In this document: piece by piece, positions 48,819 through 56,699 of the stretch
Numbering within the stretch: the stretch's first letter is position 1
Layout of the letters: every line of letters starts with the position of its first letter
Origin: Actinomadura nitritigenes
Lineage (GTDB): Bacteria; Actinomycetota; Actinomycetes; Streptosporangiales; Streptosporangiaceae
Direction: 5' to 3'
DNA: 64,000 nucleotides
Assembly (NCBI RefSeq): GCF_017573545.1
Contig: NZ_JAGEOK010000021.1
Span: 62,001-126,000 of the forward strand
Made by a program: the position numbers and the translations under genes
The notes under the pieces: generated by a model
Databases searched by the model: none
Told to the model about the DNA's origin: nothing
Seen by the model: the letters and a program-made list of their open reading frames with translations, nothing else

Positions 48819-48921
48819 CCCCCGCCCCGCCTACCGGATGCCGACCGGAATCACCGTCCTCGGCGCCGCCATCCTGGCGATCCAGATCCTCTTCTGGGTC
48901 TTCGCCCTGGCCTCCGGGTGA
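48760..48921 (+). CDS. 53-residue single-pass membrane protein
   Basis: A short ORF starting with ATG six bases after a perfect GAGGAGG (48747-48753) and overlapping the end of the preceding membrane protein in another frame. A hydrophilic N-terminus (SPWYPKRADPRPAYRMP) is followed by one transmembrane helix (VLGAAILAIQILFWVFALA). The strong ribosome site and the clean helix support it as real. It is probably a partner of the upstream membrane protein. Confidence 0.7.
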   Translation: MTASNKPAEPGSPWYPKRADPRPAYRMPTGITVLGAAILAIQILFWVFALASG

Positions 48922-48965
48922 CGGCGCGCTCCCGCCTTACGAGGCGCCCCCGCCCGTGAGAAGGG

Positions 48966-49568
48966 TCAGCCGGGCAGGTCCGCCTCGCGGGCGGCGACCC
49001 GGCCGAACAGATCGCCGATCGTGGTGAGGGCGGCGGCGTGCAGGGCGTCCGCCGTGATCGGCGCGCCGTCCGGGCCCGCCAGCGGGCGGGTCGCGCACGC
49101 CTCCGCCACGACGGTGGGACGGTAGCCGAGGTTGAAGGCCCCCTCGGCGGTGAACTGGACGCACATGTGGGTCATGAACCCGGCCAGCACGAGGTCGGGC
49201 CCGGCGTCGAGGCGGCGCAGCACGCCGAGCAGGTCGGTGTCGTGGAAGGAGTTCGGGAAGCGCTTCACCACGACCGGCTCGCCCTCCCGGGGCGCGACGG
49301 GCTCGGCGACCTGACCGATCTCGGCGCGGACGTCGTAGGGGCTGCCCTCACCGCCGTCGTTGACGACATGCACCACCGGCGTCCCGGCGGCACGGGCGCG
49401 GGCGAGCAGCCGGGACGCGGCGTCCAGCGCGCGGTCGGCGCCGGGCAGCGCCATGACGCCGGTCCGGTAGGTGTTCTGGAAGTCGATCATGATCAGGGTG
49501 GCGGCGGGCAGCGCGGGGAGCGCGCCGTCCAGGCCGATCACGTCGCGCAGGGTCGTCGAAACGGTCAT
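48966..49568 (-). CDS. Isochorismatase-like cysteine hydrolase
   Basis: A 200-residue protein of the isochorismatase fold. The triad is seen as Asp29-region (IMIDFQNTY), Lys in VVKRFPNSFHDT and the nucleophile Cys in GFMTHMCVQFTAEGAFN. The cis-peptide motif is GFMTHM. Such enzymes hydrolyse amides or vinyl ethers; with a Cys nucleophile, nicotinamidase- or ureidoacetate-like chemistry is more likely than true isochorismatase. AGGAGG supports ATG 49568. The AraC/GlxA-type regulator gene upstream on the same strand is its likely controller. Confidence 0.88.
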   Translation of the reverse strand: MTVSTTLRDVIGLDGALPALPAATLIMIDFQNTYRTGVMALPGADRALDAASRLLARARAAGTPVVHVVNDGGEGSPYDVRAEIGQVAEPVAPREGEPVVVKRFPNSFHDTDLLGVLRRLDAGPDLVLAGFMTHMCVQFTAEGAFNLGYRPTVVAEACATRPLAGPDGAPITADALHAAALTTIGDLFGRVAAREADLPG

Positions 49569-49586
49569 CTCGTCCTCCTGGGATCC

Positions 49587-49623
49587 GGGATGCGGGGATG
49601 CGGGAAATGGGGATGCGGGAAAT
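49587..49623. repeat. Short direct repeats GGGATGCGGGAAAT
   Basis: The 14-bp unit occurs at 49595-49608 and 49610-49623, preceded by a partial copy (GGGATGCG, 49587-49594), in the gap between the AraC-type regulator and the hydrolase gene. It could be regulatory or simple slippage. Confidence 0.7.
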
Positions 49624-49674
49624 CGGGCAGGGGCGAGCACCGGCCTCACGGGCCGGGGCAGGGGAACGGGCAGG

Positions 49675-50649
49675 TCAGGCGGCGGTGCGGAACCGCCTCC
49701 GGTAGGCCGCCGGGGTCGTGCCGAGCCGCCGCCGGAACGCCCGGTGCAGCGTCTCCACCGAGCCGAGGCCGCACGCGGCGGCGACCCGGTCGAGCGGCTC
49801 GTCGGTGCCCTCCAGCAGCCGGCGCGCCGCCTCCACCCGCACCGCCTCGACGTAGGCCGCCGGTGTGGCGCCGGTCTCCCTGCGGAAGACGCGGGTGAAG
49901 TGCCGCTCGCTGAGGCACATCCGTTCGGCGAGCGCCGCCGCCGACAGGTCCTCCGACGGGTTGGCGGTGATCCACGCGCGCAGCTCGTCGATGTCGCGGC
50001 GCTCGGCGGGCGCCTGCCACAGCGGGACGCTGAACTGGCTCTGCCCGCCCTGCCGCTTGAGGTACATGACGAGCTGCCGGGCGACCTTCAGCGCGAGGCG
50101 TTCGCCGTGGTCCTCGGCGACCAGGGCGAGCGCGAGGTCCATGCACGCGCTGATCCCGGCGCCCGTCCAGACGTTCCCCGACCGGACGTAGATCGGGTCG
50201 GGGTCCACGACGACGTCGGGGTGGTCGGCAGCGAGCCGGTCCGCGGTGGCCCAGTGCGTCGTCGCCGTCCGGCCCGCGAGCAGGCCCGCCGCCGCGAGCA
50301 GGTGCGCGCCGACGCAGACGGACGCGACGCGGCGGGCGTGCCGGGCGGTGGCGGCGATCCAGGCGACCAGGTCCGGATCGATCACCGGCGCGCCGGCGCG
50401 GTCCAGGGCGCCGGGCACGACGAGCGTGCCGACCCGGTCGCCGACCTGGTCGAACGTCAGGTCGGTGGCGAGCCGGACGCCGGCGCTGGTGCGCACCTGG
50501 CCGCCGTCCGGCCCGGCGAGCAGCACCCGGTAGGGCGTGCCGCCGGACATCTCCCGGTTCGCGGCCGCGAACACCTCCGCGGGCCCGGTGACGTCGAGGA
50601 GGTCGACGTCGGGGAACACGGCGATGACGACACGGTGCGGAGCGGACAT
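49675..50649 (-). CDS. GlxA-type AraC-family regulator (DJ-1/PfpI + HTH)
   Basis: A 324-residue regulator. The N-terminal DJ-1/PfpI-like domain (VVIAVFPDVDLLDVTGPAEV, VASVCVGAHLLAAAG with the nucleophile-elbow Cys) is joined to a C-terminal AraC double HTH (LAERMCLSERHFTRVFRRET, DRVAAACGLGSVETLHRAFR). Proteins of this design often control adjacent cysteine-hydrolase genes, as here. GGAGG lies very close to ATG 50649. A palindrome GTCACGG-N8-CCGTGAC is 10 bp upstream. Confidence 0.92.
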   Translation of the reverse strand: MSAPHRVVIAVFPDVDLLDVTGPAEVFAAANREMSGGTPYRVLLAGPDGGQVRTSAGVRLATDLTFDQVGDRVGTLVVPGALDRAGAPVIDPDLVAWIAATARHARRVASVCVGAHLLAAAGLLAGRTATTHWATADRLAADHPDVVVDPDPIYVRSGNVWTGAGISACMDLALALVAEDHGERLALKVARQLVMYLKRQGGQSQFSVPLWQAPAERRDIDELRAWITANPSEDLSAAALAERMCLSERHFTRVFRRETGATPAAYVEAVRVEAARRLLEGTDEPLDRVAAACGLGSVETLHRAFRRRLGTTPAAYRRRFRTAA

Positions 50650-50658
50650 GCCTCCATT

Positions 50659-50680
50659 GTCACGGGCGTCCCGCCGTGAC
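50659..50680. promoter_or_regulatory. Palindrome upstream of AraC-type gene
   Basis: GTCACGG and CCGTGAC with an 8-bp spacer, 10-31 bp before the regulator's start. Possible autoregulatory site, or a hairpin masking its ribosome site. Confidence 0.45.
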
Positions 50681-50722
50681 CGCCATGACCAGGTTCTGGC
50701 ATATCCGGACATCGGGCCGCCG

Positions 50723-50765
50723 CGGACCCCGTCAGGCGGGGGCGCTGAGCGCGACCGCGGGTCCG
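50723..50765. terminator. Hairpin after HMG-CoA lyase gene
   Basis: Outer 7-bp stem CGGACCC/GGGTCCG with an inner GCGC-TGA-GCGC hairpin, directly after the lyase stop and before the AraC-type gene on the same strand. Confidence 0.55.
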
Positions 50766-51653
50766 TCAGGGGTAGCCGCCGGCGCGGCCGAGGAGGGCGG
50801 GGGCGGGCGTGCCGAGGAGGCCGGCGAGCCAGGTGCCGGTCTCGGCGACGGCGTTCATGTCGATGCCGGTCTCGACGCCGGAGCGGTGGAGGGCGTAGAG
50901 GAGGTCCTCGGTGGCGATGTTGCCGGTGGCGGCGGGCGCGAACGGGCAGCCGCCGAAGCCCCCGGTGCTGGCGTCGAGGGTGGTGGCGCCGAGGTCGACG
51001 GCCGTGAGCGCGTTGGCGTAGCCGGTGTTGCGGGTGTTGTGGAAGTGGAAGCGCAGCGGCGTGCCGGGCGCGGCCGCGCGGACGCGGGCGGTCAGGTCGC
51101 GGACCTGCGCGGGGACGCCGACGCCGATCGTGTCGGCGATCGCGATCTCGAAGGCGCCGGCGGCGTGCGCGCGGCGGGCGATCTCGGCGACGCGCTCCGG
51201 AGGCGTCTCGCCCTCGAAGGGGCAGCCGAACGCGACCGCGATGGTGACCCCGGCGGGGATCCCCGCGTCGTGCGCGGCGGCGGCGATGCCGTCCCAGGCG
51301 TCCAGCATCCCGGCCATGGTGCTGCCCTGGTTGCGCACGGAGAACGTGTCGGACGCGACGAGCACGACGTTCACCTCGTCCACGCCCGCGTCGAGGGCGC
51401 GGTCGAGGCCGCGCCGGTTGAGCACGAGGCCGCTGTAGGAGACCCCGTCGCGGCGCGGGACGCCCGCCATGACCTCCTCGGCGCCCGCCATCTGCGGGAC
51501 GCGCTTGGGGTTGACGAACGAGACGGCCTCGATGCGGCGGGCGCCCGCGTCCACGCAGCGGGTGATGAAGGCGATCCGGTCGTCCGGGTCGAGCACGCGG
51601 GCCTCGTTCTGCAGCCCGTCACGGGGACCCACTTCGAGGACTGTTGTATGCAA
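50766..51653 (-). CDS. Hydroxymethylglutaryl-CoA lyase
   Basis: A 295-residue HMG-CoA lyase of the DRE-TIM family. It cleaves HMG-CoA, or a related 3-hydroxyacyl-CoA, to acetyl-CoA and a ketoacid. The catalytic Arg-Asp is in EVGPRDGLQNE, metal-binding histidines are in FHFHNTRNTGYANA, and the catalytic Cys is in GGFGGCPFAPAATGN. TTG 51653 is chosen because GGAGG is five bases upstream and family members start just before this strand; an ATG at 51701 would add 16 residues and lie inside the operator. It is divergent from GntR and the CoA-transferase. Confidence 0.92.
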   Translation of the reverse strand: MHTTVLEVGPRDGLQNEARVLDPDDRIAFITRCVDAGARRIEAVSFVNPKRVPQMAGAEEVMAGVPRRDGVSYSGLVLNRRGLDRALDAGVDEVNVVLVASDTFSVRNQGSTMAGMLDAWDGIAAAAHDAGIPAGVTIAVAFGCPFEGETPPERVAEIARRAHAAGAFEIAIADTIGVGVPAQVRDLTARVRAAAPGTPLRFHFHNTRNTGYANALTAVDLGATTLDASTGGFGGCPFAPAATGNIATEDLLYALHRSGVETGIDMNAVAETGTWLAGLLGTPAPALLGRAGGYP

Positions 51654-51706
51654 CTTCGCCTCCAGCTTGCGAGTTTCGACCCTGGTGTGACTATATTGCA
51701 TGCAAT
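51644..51706. promoter_or_regulatory. Two GntR operator-like sites, TTGTATGCAA and ATTGCATGCAAT
   Basis: The near-palindrome TTGTATGCAA (51644-51653) overlaps the lyase start codon, and the perfect palindrome ATTGCATGCAAT (51695-51706) lies 19 bp before the GntR start. Both resemble FCD-type GntR operators. Their centres are 52 bp apart. Confidence 0.7.
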
Positions 51707-51724
51707 CGAAGCGAGGGAGGGGCG

Positions 51725-52378
51725 ATGGCACGGGCGACCGACACGGCGTACGACGCGGTCCGCCGGATGATCCTCTCCGGCGAGGCGGCGGCGGGCAGCA
51801 GGCTCGGCGAGGCGGAGCTCGCCGAGACGCTCGGGCTGTCCCGCACGCCCGTCCGGGAGGCGCTGCAGCGGCTCGGCGCGGACGGGCTCGTCGAGGTGCT
51901 GCCGCACCGCGGGGCACGGGTCGTCCGGTGGACGCGGCGGGACCTGGAGGAGATCTTCGAGCTGCGGTCGCTGCTGGAGCCCTACGCCGCGGCGCGCGCG
52001 GCCCGGATGGCGCCCGGCGAGGACGTCCTGGCGGACCTGCTCGGCCAGTGCGACGCGATGGAGGCGGCGGTCGCGGCCGGCGACTTCACCCGCGTCGCGC
52101 AGCTGAACTCGCTCTTCCACGCCGCCGTCATCGACGCCTCCCGCAACCGGCGGCTCCCGGCGATGCTGACGTCGGTCATGCACGCCCCCCTGATCGTCGG
52201 GACGTTCCGCCGGTACGACGCCGGCGAGATGGCCCGCAGCATGAACCACCACCGCGAGCTGGTCGCCGCGATGGCCGCCCGCGACCCCGACTGGGCCGAA
52301 TCGGTGATGCGCGCCCACATCCGCGCCGCCGCGGCCAACCTGAGCCACGACGCGAACGAGGCGGAGGACGAACGATGA
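51725..52378 (+). CDS. GntR-family regulator, FCD subfamily
   Basis: A 217-residue regulator. Winged helix at residues about 5-70 (AYDAVRRMILSGE, LAETLGLSRTPVREALQRLG, VLPHRGARVVRW). The C-terminal FCD domain (EIFELRSLLEPYAAARAA, FHAAVIDASRNRRLP, MNHHRELVAAMAARD) has the Asp/His set that binds a metal and a carboxylate ligand. ATG 51725 follows GGGAGGGG. Its stop overlaps the CoA-transferase start (ATGA). Likely a repressor of both divergent transcripts. Confidence 0.92.
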   Translation: MARATDTAYDAVRRMILSGEAAAGSRLGEAELAETLGLSRTPVREALQRLGADGLVEVLPHRGARVVRWTRRDLEEIFELRSLLEPYAAARAARMAPGEDVLADLLGQCDAMEAAVAAGDFTRVAQLNSLFHAAVIDASRNRRLPAMLTSVMHAPLIVGTFRRYDAGEMARSMNHHRELVAAMAARDPDWAESVMRAHIRAAAANLSHDANEAEDER

Positions 52379-53565
52379 CAGGTGCGCTGGGAGACCTCCG
52401 GGTCGTGGAGATGGGCCAGCTGCTCGCCGGCCCCTTCTGCGGGCAGCTGCTCGGCGACTTCGGCGCCGAGGTCGTCAAGATCGAGCCGCCGGGGTCCGGG
52501 GACCCGATGCGCGAATGGGGCCGGGAGAAGCCGCACGGCATGTCGCTGTGGTGGCCGATCCTCGCCCGCAACAAGAAGTCCGTCACGCTGAACCTGCGCA
52601 CGCCGGAGGGCCAGGCCCTCGCCCGGAGGATCATCGCGCAGGCCGACGTGCTGGTGGAGAACTTCCGTCCCGGCACGCTGGAGCGCTGGGGCCTCGCGCC
52701 CGCCGACCTGCAGAGGGAGAACCCGCGGCTGATCATCACCCGCGTCACCGGCTACGGGCAGGACGGCCCGTACGCGCCGCGTGCCGGGTTCGGCTCGATC
52801 GGTGAGGCGATGGGCGGCATCCGGTACGTCACGGGCGACCCCGACAGGCCGCCGTCCCGCGCGGGCATCTCGCTGGGCGACGAGCTGGCCGGCACGTTCG
52901 CCGCGCTCGGCACCCTCGTCGCCCTGCACGCCCGGCACCGGACGGGCCGCGGCCAGATCGTCGACTCGGCTCTCTACGAGGCGGTGCTCGCGCTGATGGA
53001 GTCGCTCGTCCCGGAGTGGGAGATCGCGGGCTACCAGCGGGAGCGCACCGGGTCCGTGCTGCCGAACATCGCGCCGTCCAACGTCTACCCCACGCTCGAC
53101 GGGCCCGTCCTCATCGCCGCGAACCGCGACACGATCTGGCGGCGGCTCGCCGCGCTGATGGGCCGTCCGGAGCTCGCCGACGACGAGCGGTACGCGACGC
53201 ACGGGGCGCGCGGCACCAACGCCGAGGAGCTGGACGAGCTGATCGGCGCGTGGACGGCGGGCCAGGGCTCCGACGCGCTGCTGGAGTTGCTGCACGAGAA
53301 CGGCATCCCGGCCGGGCTGACCTACCGTGCCAAGGACATGCTGGCGGACCCGCACTACAAGGCCCGCGAGGCGATCATCCGGATGGCGCACCCGGACTTC
53401 GGCGACTTCCCGATGCACAACGTGTTCCCGAAGCTGTCCGAGACGCCGGGCGAGGTGCGCGCGCTCGGCCCGTCCCTCGGCCAGCACAACGCGGAGGTCT
53501 ACGGCGAGTTGCTCGGCCTGTCCTCCGAGGAGATCACGTCGCTGGAGACGTCCGGCACCATCTGA
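52375..53565 (+). CDS. CaiB/BaiF-type (class III) CoA-transferase
   Basis: A 396-residue class III CoA-transferase. Typical segments are LRVVEMGQLLAGPFCGQLLG, GAEVVKIEPP, NKKSVTLNLRTPEGQ, VENFRPGTLERWGL and RAGISLGDELAGTFAALG, where the Asp (in GDELAG) would form the glutamyl/aspartyl-CoA intermediate. It transfers CoA between two organic acids. With HMG-CoA lyase under one GntR it may form a short pathway: CoA activation of a branched hydroxyacid and its cleavage. A strong terminator follows. Confidence 0.93.
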   Translation: MTGALGDLRVVEMGQLLAGPFCGQLLGDFGAEVVKIEPPGSGDPMREWGREKPHGMSLWWPILARNKKSVTLNLRTPEGQALARRIIAQADVLVENFRPGTLERWGLAPADLQRENPRLIITRVTGYGQDGPYAPRAGFGSIGEAMGGIRYVTGDPDRPPSRAGISLGDELAGTFAALGTLVALHARHRTGRGQIVDSALYEAVLALMESLVPEWEIAGYQRERTGSVLPNIAPSNVYPTLDGPVLIAANRDTIWRRLAALMGRPELADDERYATHGARGTNAEELDELIGAWTAGQGSDALLELLHENGIPAGLTYRAKDMLADPHYKAREAIIRMAHPDFGDFPMHNVFPKLSETPGEVRALGPSLGQHNAEVYGELLGLSSEEITSLETSGTI

Positions 53566-53572
53566 CCGCCGT

Positions 53573-53601
53573 GCGCCCCGCCCGCCGAGCGGGCGGGGCG
53601 C
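53573..53601. terminator. Bidirectional terminator
   Basis: A perfect 13-bp stem (GCGCCCCGCCCGC and its complement) with a 3-nt loop between convergent stops at 53565 and 53608. Confidence 0.9.
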
Positions 53602-53607
53602 CGGTCG

Positions 53608-54057
53608 TCAGCAGTACTTCGACGAGCCGCTGCTGCCCCACTTGCAGGTGTCCGCCACCGCGCCGCTCGGGTAGCGGAGGTAGGCGGTGTCACCGGTGTT
53701 GTTCCAGATGTACGCCTTCGAGCCCCAGTACCGGTTCGTCGCGGTGTTCGTCCCACGGCCCGTGCGCACGTAGACCGACTTGTGCCCCTTGAGGGTGAAC
53801 GAGCCGAACGTGTACGTGTGGCCGGACTTGTCGCGCAGCGTGACCCCCTTGAGCTGCCGCGCCGTCGTGGTCCTGTTGTACAGCTGCACCCACTCGGCGT
53901 TCAGCGACGCGTTCGACCCGGTGTCCTTGCCGGGCGAGTCGAAGTAGACGCGGTAGATCTGCACCGGGCTGGCCGCCTCGGCGGGCGCCGCCGCCAGCAG
54001 CCCCGCGGCCACCGCACCGGCGATGGCCGCGACCCCCGTCACAACAAGCCTCTTCAC
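53608..54057 (-). CDS. Secreted lamin-tail-domain protein
   Basis: A 149-residue precursor with a Sec signal peptide (1-28, cleavage after AEA). The mature part is a single lamin-tail (LTD) Ig-like domain: VQIYRVYFDSPG, SLNAEWVQLYNRT, LKGVTLRDKSGHTYTFG, WNNTGDTAYLRYPSG. The final cysteines (DTCKWG and KYC) can form a disulfide. LTDs in bacteria are extracellular and often sit beside nucleases; here the domain stands alone. An inverted repeat lies 27 bp upstream. Confidence 0.85.
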   Translation of the reverse strand: MKRLVVTGVAAIAGAVAAGLLAAAPAEAASPVQIYRVYFDSPGKDTGSNASLNAEWVQLYNRTTTARQLKGVTLRDKSGHTYTFGSFTLKGHKSVYVRTGRGTNTATNRYWGSKAYIWNNTGDTAYLRYPSGAVADTCKWGSSGSSKYC

Positions 54058-54083
54058 CCCGAGAACCCCTTTCGTTCACCAGC

Positions 54084-54107
54084 GAATGCCTATTTGTACC
54101 GGCATTC
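54084..54107. promoter_or_regulatory. Inverted repeat GAATGCC-N10-GGCATTC
   Basis: A perfect 7-bp inverted repeat with a 10-bp AT-rich spacer, 27-50 bp upstream of the lamin-tail gene. It is next to a CA/TG-rich hairpin (54111-54128). Possible operator. Confidence 0.5.
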
Positions 54108-54223
54108 ACACACACATGGTGGTGTGTGGCCATGTGTGGGTCGGATGGCAACCACAGGGCCCTCTCAGGCGTCCGGCACCCCCGTGTTTTCCCTGGTGAA
54201 GCCCGAAGTCCCGGCGGACGTCC

Positions 54224-55153
54224 TCACAGCGTGATCACGATCTTTCCGTGGACGTGGCGTCCGGCCTGCAGCGCCACGGCGTCGCGGATCTTCTCGATGG
54301 GGAAGGTCGCGGCGATCGGCACGGTCATCTCGCCCGCGAGGATCGCGTCGGTGATGCGCTCCAGGGCGCCCGGCCGCGCGTCGAAGCCGCCGGTCGGGCG
54401 CGTGCCGCCGGGCGGGTTGGGCCCCGCGGCGATCGTGGAGATCCGCTCGGGCGGCACGCCGAGCGCGAGCGCGGCCTCGGCCGTCTCGGTGCCGAACAGG
54501 TCGGTCGCGGCGGTCAGACCGCCGGGCGCCAGTGCCCGCACCCGGTCGGCCAGCCCGGGGCCGTACGCCACCGGCTCGGCGCCCAGCCCCCGCAGGAACC
54601 CGAAGGTGCCCTCCGAGGCGGTCCCGATCACGGTGGCGCCGGCGAGCCGCGCGAGCTGGACGGCGAACACGCCCACGCCGCCGGCGGCACCGCCGATCAG
54701 GACGGTGTCGCCGGACCGCAGGCCGATCGCCGCCAGCGCCGCGGAGGCGCTCAGGCCGGCCACCGGAAGGGTGCTCGCCACCTCGTCGCCGATGCCCTCC
54801 GGCGTGCGGGAGAGCATCTCCGGCGTCCTCGCCGGCACCGTGACCACCAGGAAGTCGGCGGCGGCCCTGCCCACCGTGCCGCCGTGGACGCGGTCGCCGA
54901 CGGCGAAGCCCGCGGCGCCGTCGCCGACCTCGTCGACGACGCCCGCGAAGTCGGACCCGAAGCCGGACGGCAGGGTGACGCCGAACCGCGCCGCCGCCTC
55001 GGGCCGCGCGGCGAGGAGCCAGTCCATCGGGTTCAGCCCGACGGCGGTCACGCGGACGCGGACCTCGCCCGGGCCCGCGTGCGGCTCCGGGACATCGCGC
55101 AGCTCCAGGACCTCGGGACCTCCGAACGTCTCGTAGATGACGGCTCGGCTCAT
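54224..55153 (-). CDS. Zinc-free MDR NADP-dependent oxidoreductase
   Basis: A 309-residue MDR protein. N-terminal VTAVGLNPMDWLLAARPE, NADP motif VLIGGAAGGVGVFAVQLA and C-terminal LQAGRHVHGKIVITL identify the quinone-oxidoreductase/enone-reductase group. It is the third such enzyme in the window. It is divergent from a TetR gene over 83 bp containing a clear operator, so it is probably induced by its substrate. The substrate is unknown. Confidence 0.87.
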   Translation of the reverse strand: MSRAVIYETFGGPEVLELRDVPEPHAGPGEVRVRVTAVGLNPMDWLLAARPEAAARFGVTLPSGFGSDFAGVVDEVGDGAAGFAVGDRVHGGTVGRAAADFLVVTVPARTPEMLSRTPEGIGDEVASTLPVAGLSASAALAAIGLRSGDTVLIGGAAGGVGVFAVQLARLAGATVIGTASEGTFGFLRGLGAEPVAYGPGLADRVRALAPGGLTAATDLFGTETAEAALALGVPPERISTIAAGPNPPGGTRPTGGFDARPGALERITDAILAGEMTVPIAATFPIEKIRDAVALQAGRHVHGKIVITL

Positions 55154-55173
55154 GGCAGACCTCCTGCAGCGGA

Positions 55174-55215
55174 GTGATGGGACTTGGTCCTATCACCGTA
55201 CACGAGTGATGGGAC
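55174..55215. promoter_or_regulatory. TetR operator: palindrome plus extra half-site
   Basis: GTGATGGGAC-TTG-GTCCTATCAC (one mismatch, 55174-55196) is followed by a further GTGATGGGAC at 55206-55215, in the divergent promoter of the oxidoreductase and TetR genes. Confidence 0.7.
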
Positions 55216-55236
55216 CAAGTGCCGTAGACTGTCCGC

Positions 55237-55806
55237 ATGGCCCGCTGGCAGCCCAACGCGTCGCAACGCCTCGTCGCCGCCGCCCTCGACCTCTTCGCGG
55301 AGCGGGGCTACGAGAACACGACCGTGATCGACATCGCGCAGCGCGCCGGCCTGACGAAGAGCACCTTCTTCCGGCACTTCCCGGACAAGCGCGAAGTCCT
55401 CTTCGGCAGGGACACGATGACCGCGCTCCTCGCCGACGGGATCGCCGCGGCGCCGCCGGCCGCCACCCCGCTCGAAGCGGTGGCGAACGCACTGGACGCG
55501 ATCGGGCGCGAAGCCTTCACGCCCGACCGCCGCGAGATCATCGCCCGCAGGCGGGCCGTGATCGACAGCCACCCGGAACTACAGGAACGCGAGGCGCTGA
55601 AGGGGCTCGCCCTCACCGCCGCCGTGACCGCCGCGCTCCGGCGGCGCGGCGTCCCCGACCTGACCGCGCGCGTCGCCGCGGAACTGGGCGCGCTCGCCAT
55701 GAAGATCGCCTTCGAGCGCTGGAGCGACACGGCCAACGGCGATGACTTCGGCGAACTCGCGCGGCGGACGCTCCGCGACCTGCGGGAGGCCGGCGCCTCG
55801 TGCTGA
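55237..55806 (+). CDS. TetR-family transcriptional regulator
   Basis: A 189-residue TetR regulator. HTH at residues about 5-50 (ASQRLVAAALDLFAERGY, VIDIAQRAGLTKSTFFRHF with FFRHFPDKRE). The C-terminal domain is Ala-rich and unassigned. ATG 55237 lies 22 bp from the extra half-site. The divergent oxidoreductase is the likely target. Confidence 0.9.
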   Translation: MARWQPNASQRLVAAALDLFAERGYENTTVIDIAQRAGLTKSTFFRHFPDKREVLFGRDTMTALLADGIAAAPPAATPLEAVANALDAIGREAFTPDRREIIARRRAVIDSHPELQEREALKGLALTAAVTAALRRRGVPDLTARVAAELGALAMKIAFERWSDTANGDDFGELARRTLRDLREAGASC

Positions 55807-55860
55807 CGCGCCTCCGGCGGGTCGCGACGCGGTGCGTCGCCTCGTCCGGAACCGGCGCGG

Positions 55861-56622
55861 TCAGGCTTCTTCCGGGTCGCGGCCCAGCACCGCGCGGCCG
55901 CCGTCCACGGGGACGACCGCGCCGTTGACGAAGCTCGCCTCGTCCGAGAGCAGGTACCGGACGGCCGCGGCGACCTCGTCCGGGCGGCCGACGCGCCCCA
56001 CCGGGTGCAGGGCGCGCATCTCGGCGTCGATCCGCGCGGCGGACGCCGGATCCCGGGCGGCGAGGAACGCCTCGTAGCGGGCGGTGGTGATCGAGCCCAG
56101 CGCGACGACGTTCACGCGGACGCCGCGCGGCCCGTAGTCCACGGCGAGGGCGCGGCTGAAGCCCTCGACGGCCGCCTTCGCCGTCGCGTAGGTGAGCGAT
56201 CCGCGGACGGGACGCGCCGCCTGGTGCGACGAGACGTTCACGACCGCGCCGCCCGTCCCCGCGTCCAGGAACCGGCGGATCGCGGTCAGCGACCCCACCA
56301 CGGCGGGGTCGAAGTTCAGCGCCACCGCGTCGATGACGTCGCGCGCCCCCGGGACGTCCACGGCGGCGTCGCGGAACACGGCGGCGTTGTTGACCCAGCC
56401 CTTGAGGGTGCCCGCCGCCTGCGCCGCGTCCGCCGCCTCGTCCGCGACGGACTCGTCCCGCACGTCGCCGACGACCGCCGAGACGCCCGGTCCGGTCGCC
56501 CACTCCACCGCGGCCGGGTCCAGCTCGACGACCACCACGTGCCCGCCGTCGGCGATGAGACGTTCGGCGATCGCGCGGCCGATGCCGCGCCCGCCGCCGG
56601 TGACGACATACGAGAGCCCCAC
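55861..56622 (-). CDS. Short-chain dehydrogenase/reductase
   Basis: A 253-residue SDR. The cofactor motif is VTGGGRGIGRAIA and the Asp that favours NAD lies after a long acidic strand (VVVVELDPA). The active site is VNVSSHQAARP with the Tyr-Lys pair in LTYATAKAAVEGF. VNGAVVPVDGGRAV is the usual C-terminal motif. GTG 56622 gives the family-like start MGLSYVVTGGG; an in-frame ATG at 56658 is possible. The substrate is unknown. It is convergent with the TetR gene and divergent from the hemerythrin gene. Confidence 0.88.
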   Translation of the reverse strand: MGLSYVVTGGGRGIGRAIAERLIADGGHVVVVELDPAAVEWATGPGVSAVVGDVRDESVADEAADAAQAAGTLKGWVNNAAVFRDAAVDVPGARDVIDAVALNFDPAVVGSLTAIRRFLDAGTGGAVVNVSSHQAARPVRGSLTYATAKAAVEGFSRALAVDYGPRGVRVNVVALGSITTARYEAFLAARDPASAARIDAEMRALHPVGRVGRPDEVAAAVRYLLSDEASFVNGAVVPVDGGRAVLGRDPEEA

Positions 56623-56699
56623 GAAACGGAACGTACCACTGCGTTTGGGGCGGGACATGCGGGCAGGGGTGCAGCGGACGCATGTTCGAGGAGGCAGCG

